This document shows, one piece after another, positions 1-5,908 of a stretch of 9,114 nucleotides of DNA. How positions within the stretch are numbered: the first letter of the stretch is position 1; every line of letters starts with the position of its first letter. Both the position numbers and the translations under genes were made by a program. The stretch covers positions 1 to 9,114 of the forward strand of contig JAAYFB010000196.1 in the NCBI GenBank assembly GCA_012728465.1. The letters are read 5' to 3'. The notes beneath the pieces were generated by a model. That model made no database searches. It saw only the letters and a program-made list of their open reading frames with translations, and was not told the DNA's origin. This DNA is from Proteiniphilum sp. (GTDB taxonomy: Bacteria; Bacteroidota; Bacteroidia; Bacteroidales; Dysgonomonadaceae).

Positions 1-78
1 AAAGCTGCTGCTAAAGAACTCGGCATCTCAGAGCGAACTTTATATAGAAAGATTAAAGAATTTAATATCGATTTATAA
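1..78 (+). CDS. C-terminal end of a Fis-type HTH transcriptional regulator (probably sigma-54-dependent), partial
   Basis: The window opens in frame and codes 25 residues before a TAA at 76-78. The peptide contains KELGISERTLYRKIKEF, the recognition helix region of the Fis-type helix-turn-helix that ends sigma-54 enhancer-binding proteins. The AAA+ and receiver domains would lie upstream of the window and cannot be seen, so sigma-54 dependence is inferred from the HTH type and the neighbourhood. The stop codon shares one base with the ATG of the next gene (TAATG), so the two are probably co-transcribed and translationally coupled. A regulator of this kind followed by an LptE-like lipoprotein, a TPR-like protein and SecG matches a gene order I recall from Bacteroidales genomes. 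Confidence 0.8.
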   Translation, partial: KAAAKELGISERTLYRKIKEFNIDL

Positions 79-581
79 TGAAGAGAATATTAACCCTAAT
101 GGTAGCTTTTTCGCTATTATCAGCGTGCTCCATATCATATAAGTTCACTGGTGCATCAATTGACTATAATTTGACAAAGACCCTACAATTAAGTCATTTT
201 GTCAATCAAGCTCCATTAGTTTACCCCCCACTCGAAAATCTCTTTAATGAGTCTCTTAAGGATATGTTCACAAAAAACACCCGACTTCAATTTGTAAACC
301 AAAATGGAGATATGGAGATTGAAGGAGAGATAGTGGGATATGAGCTTACTGCTTTAGCAGTGCAAGAAGACCAGTTTGCATCCGAAACAAGACTAACAAT
401 GAATGTTAGAATGAGATTTGTGAACAACAAAGTAGAAGGTCAAAACAAGGAGGAAACTATTTCTGCTAATAGAACATTTTCAAGCAATGTGAACTTAACT
501 GATGTGCAGGATCAACTAATTAAAGAATTGACTGACGAAATTGTAGATCAGATATTTAACGCTACTATGGCCAATTGGTAA
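78..581 (+). CDS. lptE: LptE-like LPS-assembly lipoprotein
   Basis: This 167-residue protein starts with a lipoprotein signal: charged MKR, a hydrophobic stretch and the lipobox LSAC with the acylated cysteine at residue 17. It is therefore expected to be lipid-anchored in the outer membrane. The mature part begins SISYKFTGASIDY and continues with alternating beta-strand-like segments (for example DMEIEGEIVGYELTA), as in the Bacteroidota LptE family, and ends in an acidic helix. LptE plugs the LptD barrel and helps insert LPS into the outer leaflet. Family members are very divergent, so the assignment rests on size, lipobox, the SYKFTG start and the position between a Fis-type regulator and the TPR-like/secG pair. 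The ATG overlaps the upstream stop by one base, and its own stop overlaps the next ATG in the same way. No lptD is visible. Confidence 0.72.
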   Translation: MKRILTLMVAFSLLSACSISYKFTGASIDYNLTKTLQLSHFVNQAPLVYPPLENLFNESLKDMFTKNTRLQFVNQNGDMEIEGEIVGYELTALAVQEDQFASETRLTMNVRMRFVNNKVEGQNKEETISANRTFSSNVNLTDVQDQLIKELTDEIVDQIFNATMANW

Positions 582-1201
582 TGATGAACACTCAAAATAT
601 ATTAGAATATTTAGAAGACAGCAAGGACTTCAATGAGAGTACAGTTGAGCAGTTTGAAGAGATATTATCTGAATATCCATATTTTCAAACTGTAGCTATG
701 CTACTCACAAAAAATCTATTTCAAACTAATATTGAGGGATTCAAAAACCAACTCCCAAAGACTGCTGCATTATGTGCCGATAGAAAACAGCTATTCTATC
801 TTATTAATAGAGAAAAGTATAAAACTTTTATTCAGAAACGCTCCAAAATAGATAGTTCGGATAGAACTGAACAAATTTTAGATTCATACCTCACCACTTT
901 CGCAACAAACAGAAATGATAGCGTAATAGAAAATACTGAAACCATAGTATCAACAGACTACATATCATACATGCAAAGTATTGATGAGAAAACTTTTGAG
1001 GATGATGAAATCATACAAAGTGAGTTTAAACACCAAGATATTATTGACTCTTTTTTGGAGAAGGCAGAAACAAACGAAATTGGGCTTCAACCTTTTCAAA
1101 AAGAGACTAAAAAGGCCGACAAAGCCGATGTAGATACTGAAGGAAATAGCTTCTTAACTGAGACTTTGTCTAAAATATATATCAAGCAAAAAAAAATATG
1201 A
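581..1201 (+). CDS. Conserved Bacteroidota TPR-like protein, truncated by a frameshift
   Basis: The start is taken as the ATG at 581, which overlaps the lptE stop (TAATG); the open frame extends to a TTG at 575, which is less likely. As written it codes 206 residues. The N-terminal half has SEYPYFQT (residues 30-37), then LLTKNLF and a CADRKQLFYLI segment, which I recognise from a conserved but uncharacterised Bacteroidales family found between lptE and secG. The middle is acidic and low in complexity. The frame ends at TGA 1199-1201 just after KIYIKQKK, within a run of nine A (1188-1196). The family's C-terminal TPR helix continues in the +1 frame from 1197 to 1319; read through, the protein would be 245 residues. 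Function is unknown; the TPR-like end suggests protein-protein contacts. It is either a pseudogene, a sequencing indel, or rescued by slippage. Confidence 0.8.
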   Translation: MMNTQNILEYLEDSKDFNESTVEQFEEILSEYPYFQTVAMLLTKNLFQTNIEGFKNQLPKTAALCADRKQLFYLINREKYKTFIQKRSKIDSSDRTEQILDSYLTTFATNRNDSVIENTETIVSTDYISYMQSIDEKTFEDDEIIQSEFKHQDIIDSFLEKAETNEIGLQPFQKETKKADKADVDTEGNSFLTETLSKIYIKQKKI

Positions 1202-1319
1202 GCAGGCTTTGACAATTATTCAGCAATTAAGTTTGAATTTCCCAAAAAAAAGTGCTTACTTTGCCGACCAAATTCGTTTTTTAGAACTTTTGATACTCAA
1301 CGAGCAAAATAAAAAATAA
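1197..1319 (+). pseudogene. Displaced C-terminal end (TPR helix) of the preceding gene
   Basis: Reading from 1197 in the frame one base ahead of the upstream gene gives 40 residues to TAA 1317-1319. They begin YEQALTIIQQLSLNFPKKS, continue AYFADQIRFLELL and end NEQNKK. This is a typical TPR helix B plus closing helix and joins exactly onto KIYIKQKK of the preceding frame. There is no ATG in this frame, and the ATG at 1198 that overlaps the upstream TGA is in a third frame and stops after four codons, so independent translation is unlikely. The stop lies seven bases before the secG ATG, the spacing expected of the intact upstream gene. Confidence 0.75.
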
Positions 1320-1326
1320 TATAAAT

Positions 1327-1677
1327 ATGTATATCTTCGTAACAATTATTATCCTTCTAGCAGCAATCTTGATGATACTAATAGTATTAGTACAAAATTC
1401 ACAAGGTGGGGGATTAGCTTCAGGTTTTTCATCTTCCAATCAGATAATGGGGGTAAGGAAAACTACTGATTTTTTGGAGAAAGCTACTTGGACTTTAGCA
1501 GGTACAATACTTGTATTGAGCATACTAACGGCTAAATACACTTCTAATAGATCAACTGAGCCTCAATCGCAAATTGAAGTGCAACAACCAGCACCTCTTA
1601 ATCCATTGACAGCTCCTGACGTTACACCTACTATTCCAGTAGAGCAGCCAGCACCTGATACACCAGAGGCGGAATAA
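1327..1677 (+). CDS. secG: Preprotein translocase subunit SecG
   Basis: SecG is the small auxiliary subunit of the SecYEG inner-membrane channel and assists SecA-driven export. The 116-residue product has the family plan: TM helix 1 at about residues 2-22, the cytoplasmic loop with LVQNSQGGGLASGF and a nearby MGVRKTTDFLEKATW, then TM helix 2 at about 55-70. After that comes a tail of roughly 45 residues rich in Pro, Gln and Thr with an imperfect repeat (QQPAPLNP and EQPAPDTP); such tails are common on Bacteroidota SecG and low in complexity. It is the last gene of the operon: it starts seven bases after the restored stop of the TPR-like gene and is followed 26 bases later by an intrinsic terminator. 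The GGGLASGF loop makes the call secure. Confidence 0.95.
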   Translation: MYIFVTIIILLAAILMILIVLVQNSQGGGLASGFSSSNQIMGVRKTTDFLEKATWTLAGTILVLSILTAKYTSNRSTEPQSQIEVQQPAPLNPLTAPDVTPTIPVEQPAPDTPEAE

Positions 1678-1703
1678 TATAAAGCATGCTAATAAATAAT
1701 TAC

Positions 1704-1738
1704 AAAGAGAACAACCTTTTAAAGTAGTTCTCTTTTTT
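1704..1738 (+). terminator. Intrinsic terminator of the lptE-secG operon
   Basis: A perfect 9-bp stem, AAAGAGAAC (1704-1712) with GTTCTCTTT (1727-1735), encloses a 14-base loop and runs into six T (1733-1738). It lies 26 bases after the secG stop. Confidence 0.85.
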
Positions 1739-1850
1739 GCATTGATAAAACTAAAGTCAATAGTAACAAGACAATACATATGAACAATCAGAACAGATAT
1801 ATGTTATTCTGTTTATACTAAATAAATCAAATCAATAAAATTACATCTCT
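1739..1850 (+). other. Short AT-rich spacer before the DUF4870 gene, no recognised promoter
   Basis: This stretch separates the secG terminator from the next gene on the same strand, so a promoter should lie here. I find no TAnnTTTG box in it; there is no TTTG at all on the + strand. The only structure is a 6-bp inverted repeat, AACAGA (1792-1797) with TCTGTT (1808-1813), without a U-tract and of unknown meaning. Confidence 0.4.
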
Positions 1851-2204
1851 ATGAACACAGAAAACCAAGATCTCCAGAGAACATCATATATTGAAGAGGG
1901 CAAAACAATTGCCATAATCTCTTATATTACAGTTATAGGACTTATAATTGCATTAATACTTAATAACGATAAGAAAAACTTATTTGCTGCATACCACATC
2001 AGACAATCATTGGGAATAACTCTTACAGGTATAGTATTAAGTGTGGTTAACATAGTTCCTATTCTAGGATGGATAGTTTATATCGGAGGGGGTATTTTAT
2101 TATTCATAATGCTGATTCAAGGTTTGCTTGCTGCTCTTAACGGAAAAATAAAACCAGTATTTTTGTTAGGAGAAAAATATCAAGAGTGGCTCAAAAGCAT
2201 TTAA
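1851..2204 (+). CDS. DUF4870 (Tic20-like) small integral membrane protein
   Basis: This 117-residue protein has an N-terminal polar segment (about 1-17) and a first hydrophobic helix around residues 19-40 (KTIAIISYITVIGLIIALIL). A cytoplasmic loop with KKNLFAAYHIRQSLG follows, then two closely spaced helices around 53-70 and 73-95, and a polar C-terminus ending EKYQEWLKSI. The pattern 'start helix, loop with F-A-x-x-H-x-R-Q-S, two helices' is that of DUF4870 proteins, sometimes annotated as Tic20-like. Their function is not established. The gene stands alone between the secG terminator and the convergent plug gene, whose stop is only 13 bases away. No clear intrinsic terminator is seen between them. 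Confidence 0.8.
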   Translation: MNTENQDLQRTSYIEEGKTIAIISYITVIGLIIALILNNDKKNLFAAYHIRQSLGITLTGIVLSVVNIVPILGWIVYIGGGILLFIMLIQGLLAALNGKIKPVFLLGEKYQEWLKSI

Positions 2205-2217
2205 TTGATTTACAAAT

Positions 2218-3492
2218 CTACTTTGCAGAGCTTACCTGCATAAATCCTACAAGCATATCATATCTGCTTCCTAGTGGCCTGTGATAAACAAATATGGAGT
2301 ATGTATTTTCTGTATCATAATAGTCTCCTTCAATAGTGGAAGTATATTTGGCATCCTCGTCTCCTACAAGATATTGGTAGTTATAGGATCCTTGTTTTAG
2401 CAAAATAGAGGCGCGATATAAAGAGTTAATAACATCATAGTTGAGCTGTATTGCATTGCCATACACAAACTCACCATCTAGCCAAACATTGCCTGACGAG
2501 CCTTTTAAATTAGCTCTATCGGCATCAAGAGCGAAGTTAACTAAAAAGTAGTCCGCCTCTGTGTTGCTATCACTAGCTTCATTATTTCTTATTAAGTACT
2601 TCCCATTTTGATCCTTATCATACTGCCTTGCTGTTTTAGACCTAGGAATATCAGTATTCACAATTGCATTCATGCATGATTCCTTGTAGTGAACATCAGC
2701 CACATTCAACCCACCATATTGTCTGCTAACTGTCTCGAAACGGCGATACTCATTCCCTGCATCAAATATTAACGCTTTGTTGTGTTCATATACCAACCTG
2801 TCGGAATAGATATATGTAGGCTTGATATCCTCTACCCTATTATCGAACCTAACATTTTGTCTTACTACTACTTTAATATCATCGTGAGGATTTTGAAGCC
2901 TAAGATTTTTAAGATTAACATCAAAACTCAACTGTTGATGCTCACGATTAAAATCAATATCTGTATTACCTGTAATTTTAGCACCAATTTGCACTTTCGA
3001 ATCAATCACAGAAAAGCATGCTGTAAGGAGCTCATCATTTGGGGAGTACTCATCATACACAACCAACATATAATTTCCCGAAATTTTAAATCCAACATCT
3101 CTATTTGGAAGTTGTAGATTGTAATGAATATAGTTTACCAAAGTGTTATTTGAAAAACTATAATCATTTATTGCATGATCGTTAAATCCTATCAGATAAT
3201 CTATTTCAGGAATATCTGAAATAGTCCAATCAGAATTGCAATGCAATATTTTGTATCTCAAGCGTGGTTGACTTATATTTAAGTTATCAAATCTAATATC
3301 AATAATTTCATCATTATTGATATTTATGATAGGCAAAAGAAAAGAGTTGCCTGAAGATGTTAGTTGCAATGATTTAATATTATCGCTTTTGGGCTGGGTG
3401 ATATAAACCTTTTTCGGTACCGCAATAGAAGAAAAACAGCTCAAAAAGAACAGTACGAAAATAACTTGCTTAAACATCATGCTCTTTGTCAT
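2218..3492 (-). CDS. Type IX secretion system plug protein (DUF5103)
   Basis: The 424-residue product has a signal peptide (basic start, hydrophobic core to about residue 20, likely signal peptidase I site after S-I-A at 24), so it is exported to the periplasm. The mature N-terminal domain carries the DUF5103 / T9SS plug pattern: YKILHCNSDW, then DYLIGF, NYIHYNLQLPN and SGNYMLVVYDE, followed by a segment with HQQLSFDV. The C-terminal part continues as beta-rich sequence ending near YHRPLGSRYDMLVGF. In Flavobacterium johnsoniae this family closes the periplasmic side of the SprA translocon when it is not engaged with substrate. The gene follows maf by 11 bases on the same strand and is probably co-transcribed with it. 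No other T9SS gene is visible. Cys19 is in a poor lipobox context, so a lipoprotein is less likely. Confidence 0.85.
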   Translation of the reverse strand: MTKSMMFKQVIFVLFFLSCFSSIAVPKKVYITQPKSDNIKSLQLTSSGNSFLLPIININNDEIIDIRFDNLNISQPRLRYKILHCNSDWTISDIPEIDYLIGFNDHAINDYSFSNNTLVNYIHYNLQLPNRDVGFKISGNYMLVVYDEYSPNDELLTACFSVIDSKVQIGAKITGNTDIDFNREHQQLSFDVNLKNLRLQNPHDDIKVVVRQNVRFDNRVEDIKPTYIYSDRLVYEHNKALIFDAGNEYRRFETVSRQYGGLNVADVHYKESCMNAIVNTDIPRSKTARQYDKDQNGKYLIRNNEASDSNTEADYFLVNFALDADRANLKGSSGNVWLDGEFVYGNAIQLNYDVINSLYRASILLKQGSYNYQYLVGDEDAKYTSTIEGDYYDTENTYSIFVYHRPLGSRYDMLVGFMQVSSAK

Positions 3493-3503
3493 AACCTACT
3501 ATT

Positions 3504-4088
3504 TTATTGCTCTACAAATTTCTTTAACTCCTCATACACCCTGTAAATGGGCAAACCCATAACATTATAATATGACCCCTCAATATGCTTAACTCCTACG
3601 TAACCAATCCACTCTTGAACTCCATAGGAGCCAGCCTTATCATATGGTTTATATTTGTCAATATAATAGTTTATCTCACCTTCATCTAAGCTACCAAACG
3701 TAACACTTGTTGTACTAGAGAAAGAAACACTCTTTTGAGTTGATACTAAACACACGCCAGTAATAACTCTGTGTGTTTTGTTTGACATGCCATTAAGCAT
3801 TCTTAAAGCATCGGCCTTATCTTTTGGCTTACCATAAATTTCATTATCAATTAACACAATGGTATCAGCAGTAATAAGTATTTCATTATCTAATAATCCA
3901 TTTGCGTAAGAATTAGCCTTTTTAATAGCAAGATATTCTGCCACATCTTCAAGAGGTATATCATTAGGGTAACTCTCATCAATATTGTCAAGAATTCTTA
4001 CTTCATAATCTACATCAAGACCTGATAACAACTCTCTCCTTCGCGGAGAATTAGATGCCAAAATAATATTATAGTTATCAAACTTCAT
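3504..4088 (-). CDS. maf: Maf family nucleoside triphosphate pyrophosphatase (dTTP/UTP type)
   Basis: Maf proteins hydrolyse nucleoside triphosphates to the monophosphate and pyrophosphate, removing modified or surplus nucleotides. The 194-residue length is normal. Signature segments are visible in order: ILASNSPRRRELL at residues 8-21 (phosphate-binding loop), ITADTIV around the catalytic Asp75, YGKPKDKADA at 85-94, THRVITGV, and YKPYDKAGSYGVQEW, whose DKAGSYGVQ form is typical of the dTTP/UTP-hydrolysing YhdE subgroup. Subgroup specificity is inferred from the motif only. It is the first gene of a two-gene unit with the T9SS plug gene, read from a promoter 24-31 bases upstream of the ATG. 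I see no functional link between the two products. Confidence 0.93.
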   Translation of the reverse strand: MKFDNYNIILASNSPRRRELLSGLDVDYEVRILDNIDESYPNDIPLEDVAEYLAIKKANSYANGLLDNEILITADTIVLIDNEIYGKPKDKADALRMLNGMSNKTHRVITGVCLVSTQKSVSFSSTTSVTFGSLDEGEINYYIDKYKPYDKAGSYGVQEWIGYVGVKHIEGSYYNVMGLPIYRVYEELKKFVEQ

Positions 4089-4111
4089 AATTTATAATTT
4101 AATCTGTACTA

Positions 4112-4119
4112 CAAAGCTA
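4112..4119 (-). promoter_or_regulatory. Predicted -7 box of the maf promoter
   Basis: On the minus strand this reads TAGCTTTG, an exact match to the Bacteroidota -7 consensus TAnnTTTG. Transcription should begin about five bases downstream, leaving a leader of roughly 15-20 bases before the maf ATG. A TTTG lies 23 bases further upstream (4143-4146), slightly farther than the usual 19-21 for the -33 element. Confidence 0.6.
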
Positions 4120-4131
4120 TTATTTTTTCCA

Positions 4132-4139
4132 TAACTTTG
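4132..4139 (+). promoter_or_regulatory. Predicted -7 box of the comB promoter
   Basis: TAACTTTG matches TAnnTTTG exactly and sits 20 bases before the ATG at 4160. No TTTG is found at the -33 distance. The box ends on the first base of the GTG at 4139, which argues against using that GTG as the comB start. It is back-to-back with the maf box, only 12 bases apart. Confidence 0.6.
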
Positions 4140-4159
4140 TGTCAAAACAAGATACTATT

Positions 4160-4876
4160 ATGGAAGTAGATATTTGTCTATCCCCTGCACTATACCCGTA
4201 TTACAAAAAAGAAAATGACATAGTCATAGTTGTAGATATATTTAGAGCCAGCACAACTATTTGCGCCATGCTTAGCAATGGAGCATCGTCAGTCATTCCT
4301 GTAGCAAGCATTGAAGAAGCTAAGCAATACAAATCAAAAGGGTACATTGTGGGAGGTGAGAGAAATGCTAAAAAGCTAGAGTTTGCCGATTTTGGCAATT
4401 CTCCATTCGATTACAAAAAAGATATAGTTAACAATAATGACATAGTATTCACAACCACAAATGGCACACAAGCTATAAATGCAGCTGCAGGTTGTAAAAC
4501 CCTATTTATTGGGGCTTTTTCTAATATAGACATCCTCTCTAGAGAGTGCTTCACCCTAGGAAGAGGCAGGATAGTGGTGTTATGTGCTGGATGGAAAAAC
4601 AAGATAAATGCTGAAGACACATTATTTGCAGGAGCATTTACAGAAAAGCTATCAAAATTGGGTGAAATAACTTATGGTTCGGATAGCGTGAGAATAGCGA
4701 TAGAGATGTGGGATAAGGCTAAAAATGACCCGATAGAATTTTTAAAGACTTCAGAGCATTATAAAAGGTTGATAAACAATGGAGCTGAAGGCGATATAGC
4801 TTATTGCTTCAAGGAAAATAGCACTCCCATTGTTCCATACTATTGTGCTACCGAAAACAAATTGAGGATTGAATAG
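4160..4876 (+). CDS. comB: 2-phosphosulfolactate phosphatase (ComB family)
   Basis: ComB removes phosphate from 2-phospho-3-sulfolactate to give sulfolactate, a step of coenzyme M synthesis in methanogens; the family is also widespread in bacteria that do not make coenzyme M. The 238-residue product shows the family blocks: VDICLSPALYP near the start, VVDIFRASTT (residues 24-33, with conserved Asp26), GGERNAKKLEFADFGNSP (65-82), FTTTNGTQA (97-105) and LCAGWKNKINAEDTLFAG. The open frame reaches a GTG at 4139, but that codon overlaps the predicted -7 box, and relatives begin just before CLSPALYP, so the ATG at 4160 is preferred. The gene is divergent from maf and convergent with the S4-domain gene, whose stop codon is two bases past its own. 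No other coenzyme M or sulfolactate gene is visible, so the cellular role is open. Confidence 0.9.
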   Translation: MEVDICLSPALYPYYKKENDIVIVVDIFRASTTICAMLSNGASSVIPVASIEEAKQYKSKGYIVGGERNAKKLEFADFGNSPFDYKKDIVNNNDIVFTTTNGTQAINAAAGCKTLFIGAFSNIDILSRECFTLGRGRIVVLCAGWKNKINAEDTLFAGAFTEKLSKLGEITYGSDSVRIAIEMWDKAKNDPIEFLKTSEHYKRLINNGAEGDIAYCFKENSTPIVPYYCATENKLRIE

Positions 4877-4889
4877 CGTCAATCCTCAA
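4854..4889 (-). terminator. Intrinsic terminator of the rplY-pth-hsp15 operon, inside coding sequence
   Basis: TTGAGGATTGA (4862-4872) and TCAATCCTCAA (4879-4889) form a perfect 11-bp stem with a 6-base loop. On the minus strand it is followed by TTTGTTTT, a good U-tract; on the plus strand no T run follows. It overlaps the last codons and stop of both convergent genes. Confidence 0.75.
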
Positions 4890-5289
4890 AGTCAAACTCG
4901 TCAAAGTCAAAAGTATCTGTAAACTGATCTAAATCGCGTCTCTCTTTTTTAGTTGGACGCCCAGCACCTCGTTGTCTATCAACAAAGCCACTAAGCTTAT
5001 TTAGCTCTAATAACTCATATTGATCGGCTGATGTTACATTCTCCATAAAGTCGGGAACCAATTTTGCACCCATGCGCTTCTCAGCCAAATCTAAAACCTT
5101 AAATGAGAAAACTACTGGCGATTTCTTCACCTGAACAACATCTCCTACCCTAATATTCCGAGAAGGCTTCAAAGACACTCCACCTATCATCACCCTACCC
5201 TTTTTGCAGGCATCTGACGCAATTGAACGGGTTTTAAAAATACGTACTGCCCACAACCATTTATCTACTCTTACCTCATTCATAATCAT
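4879..5289 (-). CDS. hslR: S4-domain RNA-binding protein, Hsp15 family
   Basis: The 136-residue protein begins with an S4 RNA-binding domain at about residues 4-65: VRVDKWLWAVRIFKTRS, then ACKKGRVMIGG, LKPSRNIRVGDVVQV. In E. coli, Hsp15 (HslR) binds free 50S subunits that still carry a peptidyl-tRNA and helps rescue them. The C-terminal part has GRPTKKERRDL, common in this family, and ends in an acidic tail rich in Asp, Glu and Phe. Two ATGs are possible, at 5289 and 5283; the second starts MNEVRVDKW and may be the true one. It is the last gene of the rplY-pth-hsp15 run, 34 bases after pth. Its neighbour pth cleaves peptidyl-tRNA, which fits a shared role in clearing stalled translation products. 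Confidence 0.88.
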   Translation of the reverse strand: MIMNEVRVDKWLWAVRIFKTRSIASDACKKGRVMIGGVSLKPSRNIRVGDVVQVKKSPVVFSFKVLDLAEKRMGAKLVPDFMENVTSADQYELLELNKLSGFVDRQRGAGRPTKKERRDLDQFTDTFDFDEFDFED

Positions 5290-5296
5290 CGTAACG

Positions 5297-5319
5297 CGGT
5301 TCTACATACTACAGAACCG
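5297..5319 (-). promoter_or_regulatory. Stem-loop in the pth-hsp15 spacer
   Basis: CGGTTCT and AGAACCG form a 7-bp perfect stem with a 9-base loop. On the minus strand it starts a few bases after the pth stop and ends seven bases before the first ATG of the S4-domain gene. No U-tract follows, so it is not a good terminator; it may affect translation of the downstream gene or mRNA processing. Confidence 0.5.
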
Positions 5320-5323
5320 TAAA

Positions 5324-5884
5324 TTATTTATTATTGAACTGATTCATTGTAACATTGATTCCAGCCAGACAAAAACTTCGTATTATATCTACTGAAGAAT
5401 CAATACGTTCATCAAGTTTTTGTTTCTCTTCATCAGAAAACTCTTCTAATACAAAGTTAATTTGTGAGCCTCGTGGAAAATCATTGCCTATTCCAAATCT
5501 TAATCGAGGATAATCCTGACCTATCAAACTTTGTATATGCTTAAGTCCGTTATGTCCTGCATCACTACCTTTACCTTTAAGTCGAAGTGTACCAAATGGA
5601 AGTGCTAGATCATCAACAACAACAAGGATATTTCTTTTATCAATTTTCTCCTTTTGCATCCAATATCTTATCGCATTGCCACTCAAGTTCATATAAGTAG
5701 AAGGCTTGAGCAATATTAGCTGTTTGTTTTTCATTCGCGTCTCTGCGACAAAGCCATATCGCTTATCCTCAAAAACAACATTGGACGCCTTAGCTAGGGC
5801 GTCCAATATCATAAAACCTATATTGTGGCGTGTATTCTCGTAGTCGGGACCGATATTGCCCAACCCCACAATTAAATACTTCAT
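5324..5884 (-). CDS. pth: Peptidyl-tRNA hydrolase
   Basis: Pth cleaves the ester bond of peptidyl-tRNAs released early from ribosomes, recycling tRNA; it is essential in E. coli. The 186-residue length is normal. Catalytic and binding residues are all visible: [21 protein letters not shown] at the start gives Asn10 and the catalytic His20, followed by [10 protein letters not shown] (substrate-binding Asn), [11 protein letters not shown] (Asp that orients the His) and [11 protein letters not shown] (Asn). The C-terminal helix has VLEEFSDEE, as usual. It lies 24 bases after rplY on the same strand and 34 bases before the S4-domain gene. The three form one translation-related unit, an order common in Bacteroidota. 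Confidence 0.97.
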   Translation of the reverse strand: MKYLIVGLGNIGPDYENTRHNIGFMILDALAKASNVVFEDKRYGFVAETRMKNKQLILLKPSTYMNLSGNAIRYWMQKEKIDKRNILVVVDDLALPFGTLRLKGKGSDAGHNGLKHIQSLIGQDYPRLRFGIGNDFPRGSQINFVLEEFSDEEKQKLDERIDSSVDIIRSFCLAGINVTMNQFNNK

Positions 5885-5908
5885 TCAAATAATATCTATC
5901 AAGAATTA

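Noticed and set aside
1583..1659. Repeats in the SecG tail (CARCCAGCACCT twice) as a functional DNA repeat
   Set aside because: They encode a low-complexity Pro/Gln-rich tail, common on SecG of this group; no sign of DNA-level function.
1552..1779. Open frame on the minus strand opposite the end of secG
   Set aside because: It is antisense to the low-complexity SecG tail and runs through the operon terminator; its Cys/Trp/Leu-rich peptide resembles no family.
1792..1813. Inverted repeat AACAGA/TCTGTT before the DUF4870 gene as a second terminator or operator
   Set aside because: The stem is only 6 bp of mostly AT with a 10-base loop and no U-tract; it is expected by chance in such DNA.
2205..2217. 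Bidirectional terminator between the convergent DUF4870 and plug genes
   Set aside because: The only pairing nearby, GATTTACAAATC, leaves a 4-bp AT-rich stem without a U-tract on either strand.
2782..3117. Open frame on the plus strand inside the plug gene
   Set aside because: It is a shadow of the clearly recognisable DUF5103 coding sequence, with an Ile-rich composition expected of antisense AT-rich DNA.
4201..4620. Two minus-strand open frames opposite comB
   Set aside because: Both lie fully inside comB, whose protein motifs are unambiguous; neither peptide shows a recognisable motif.
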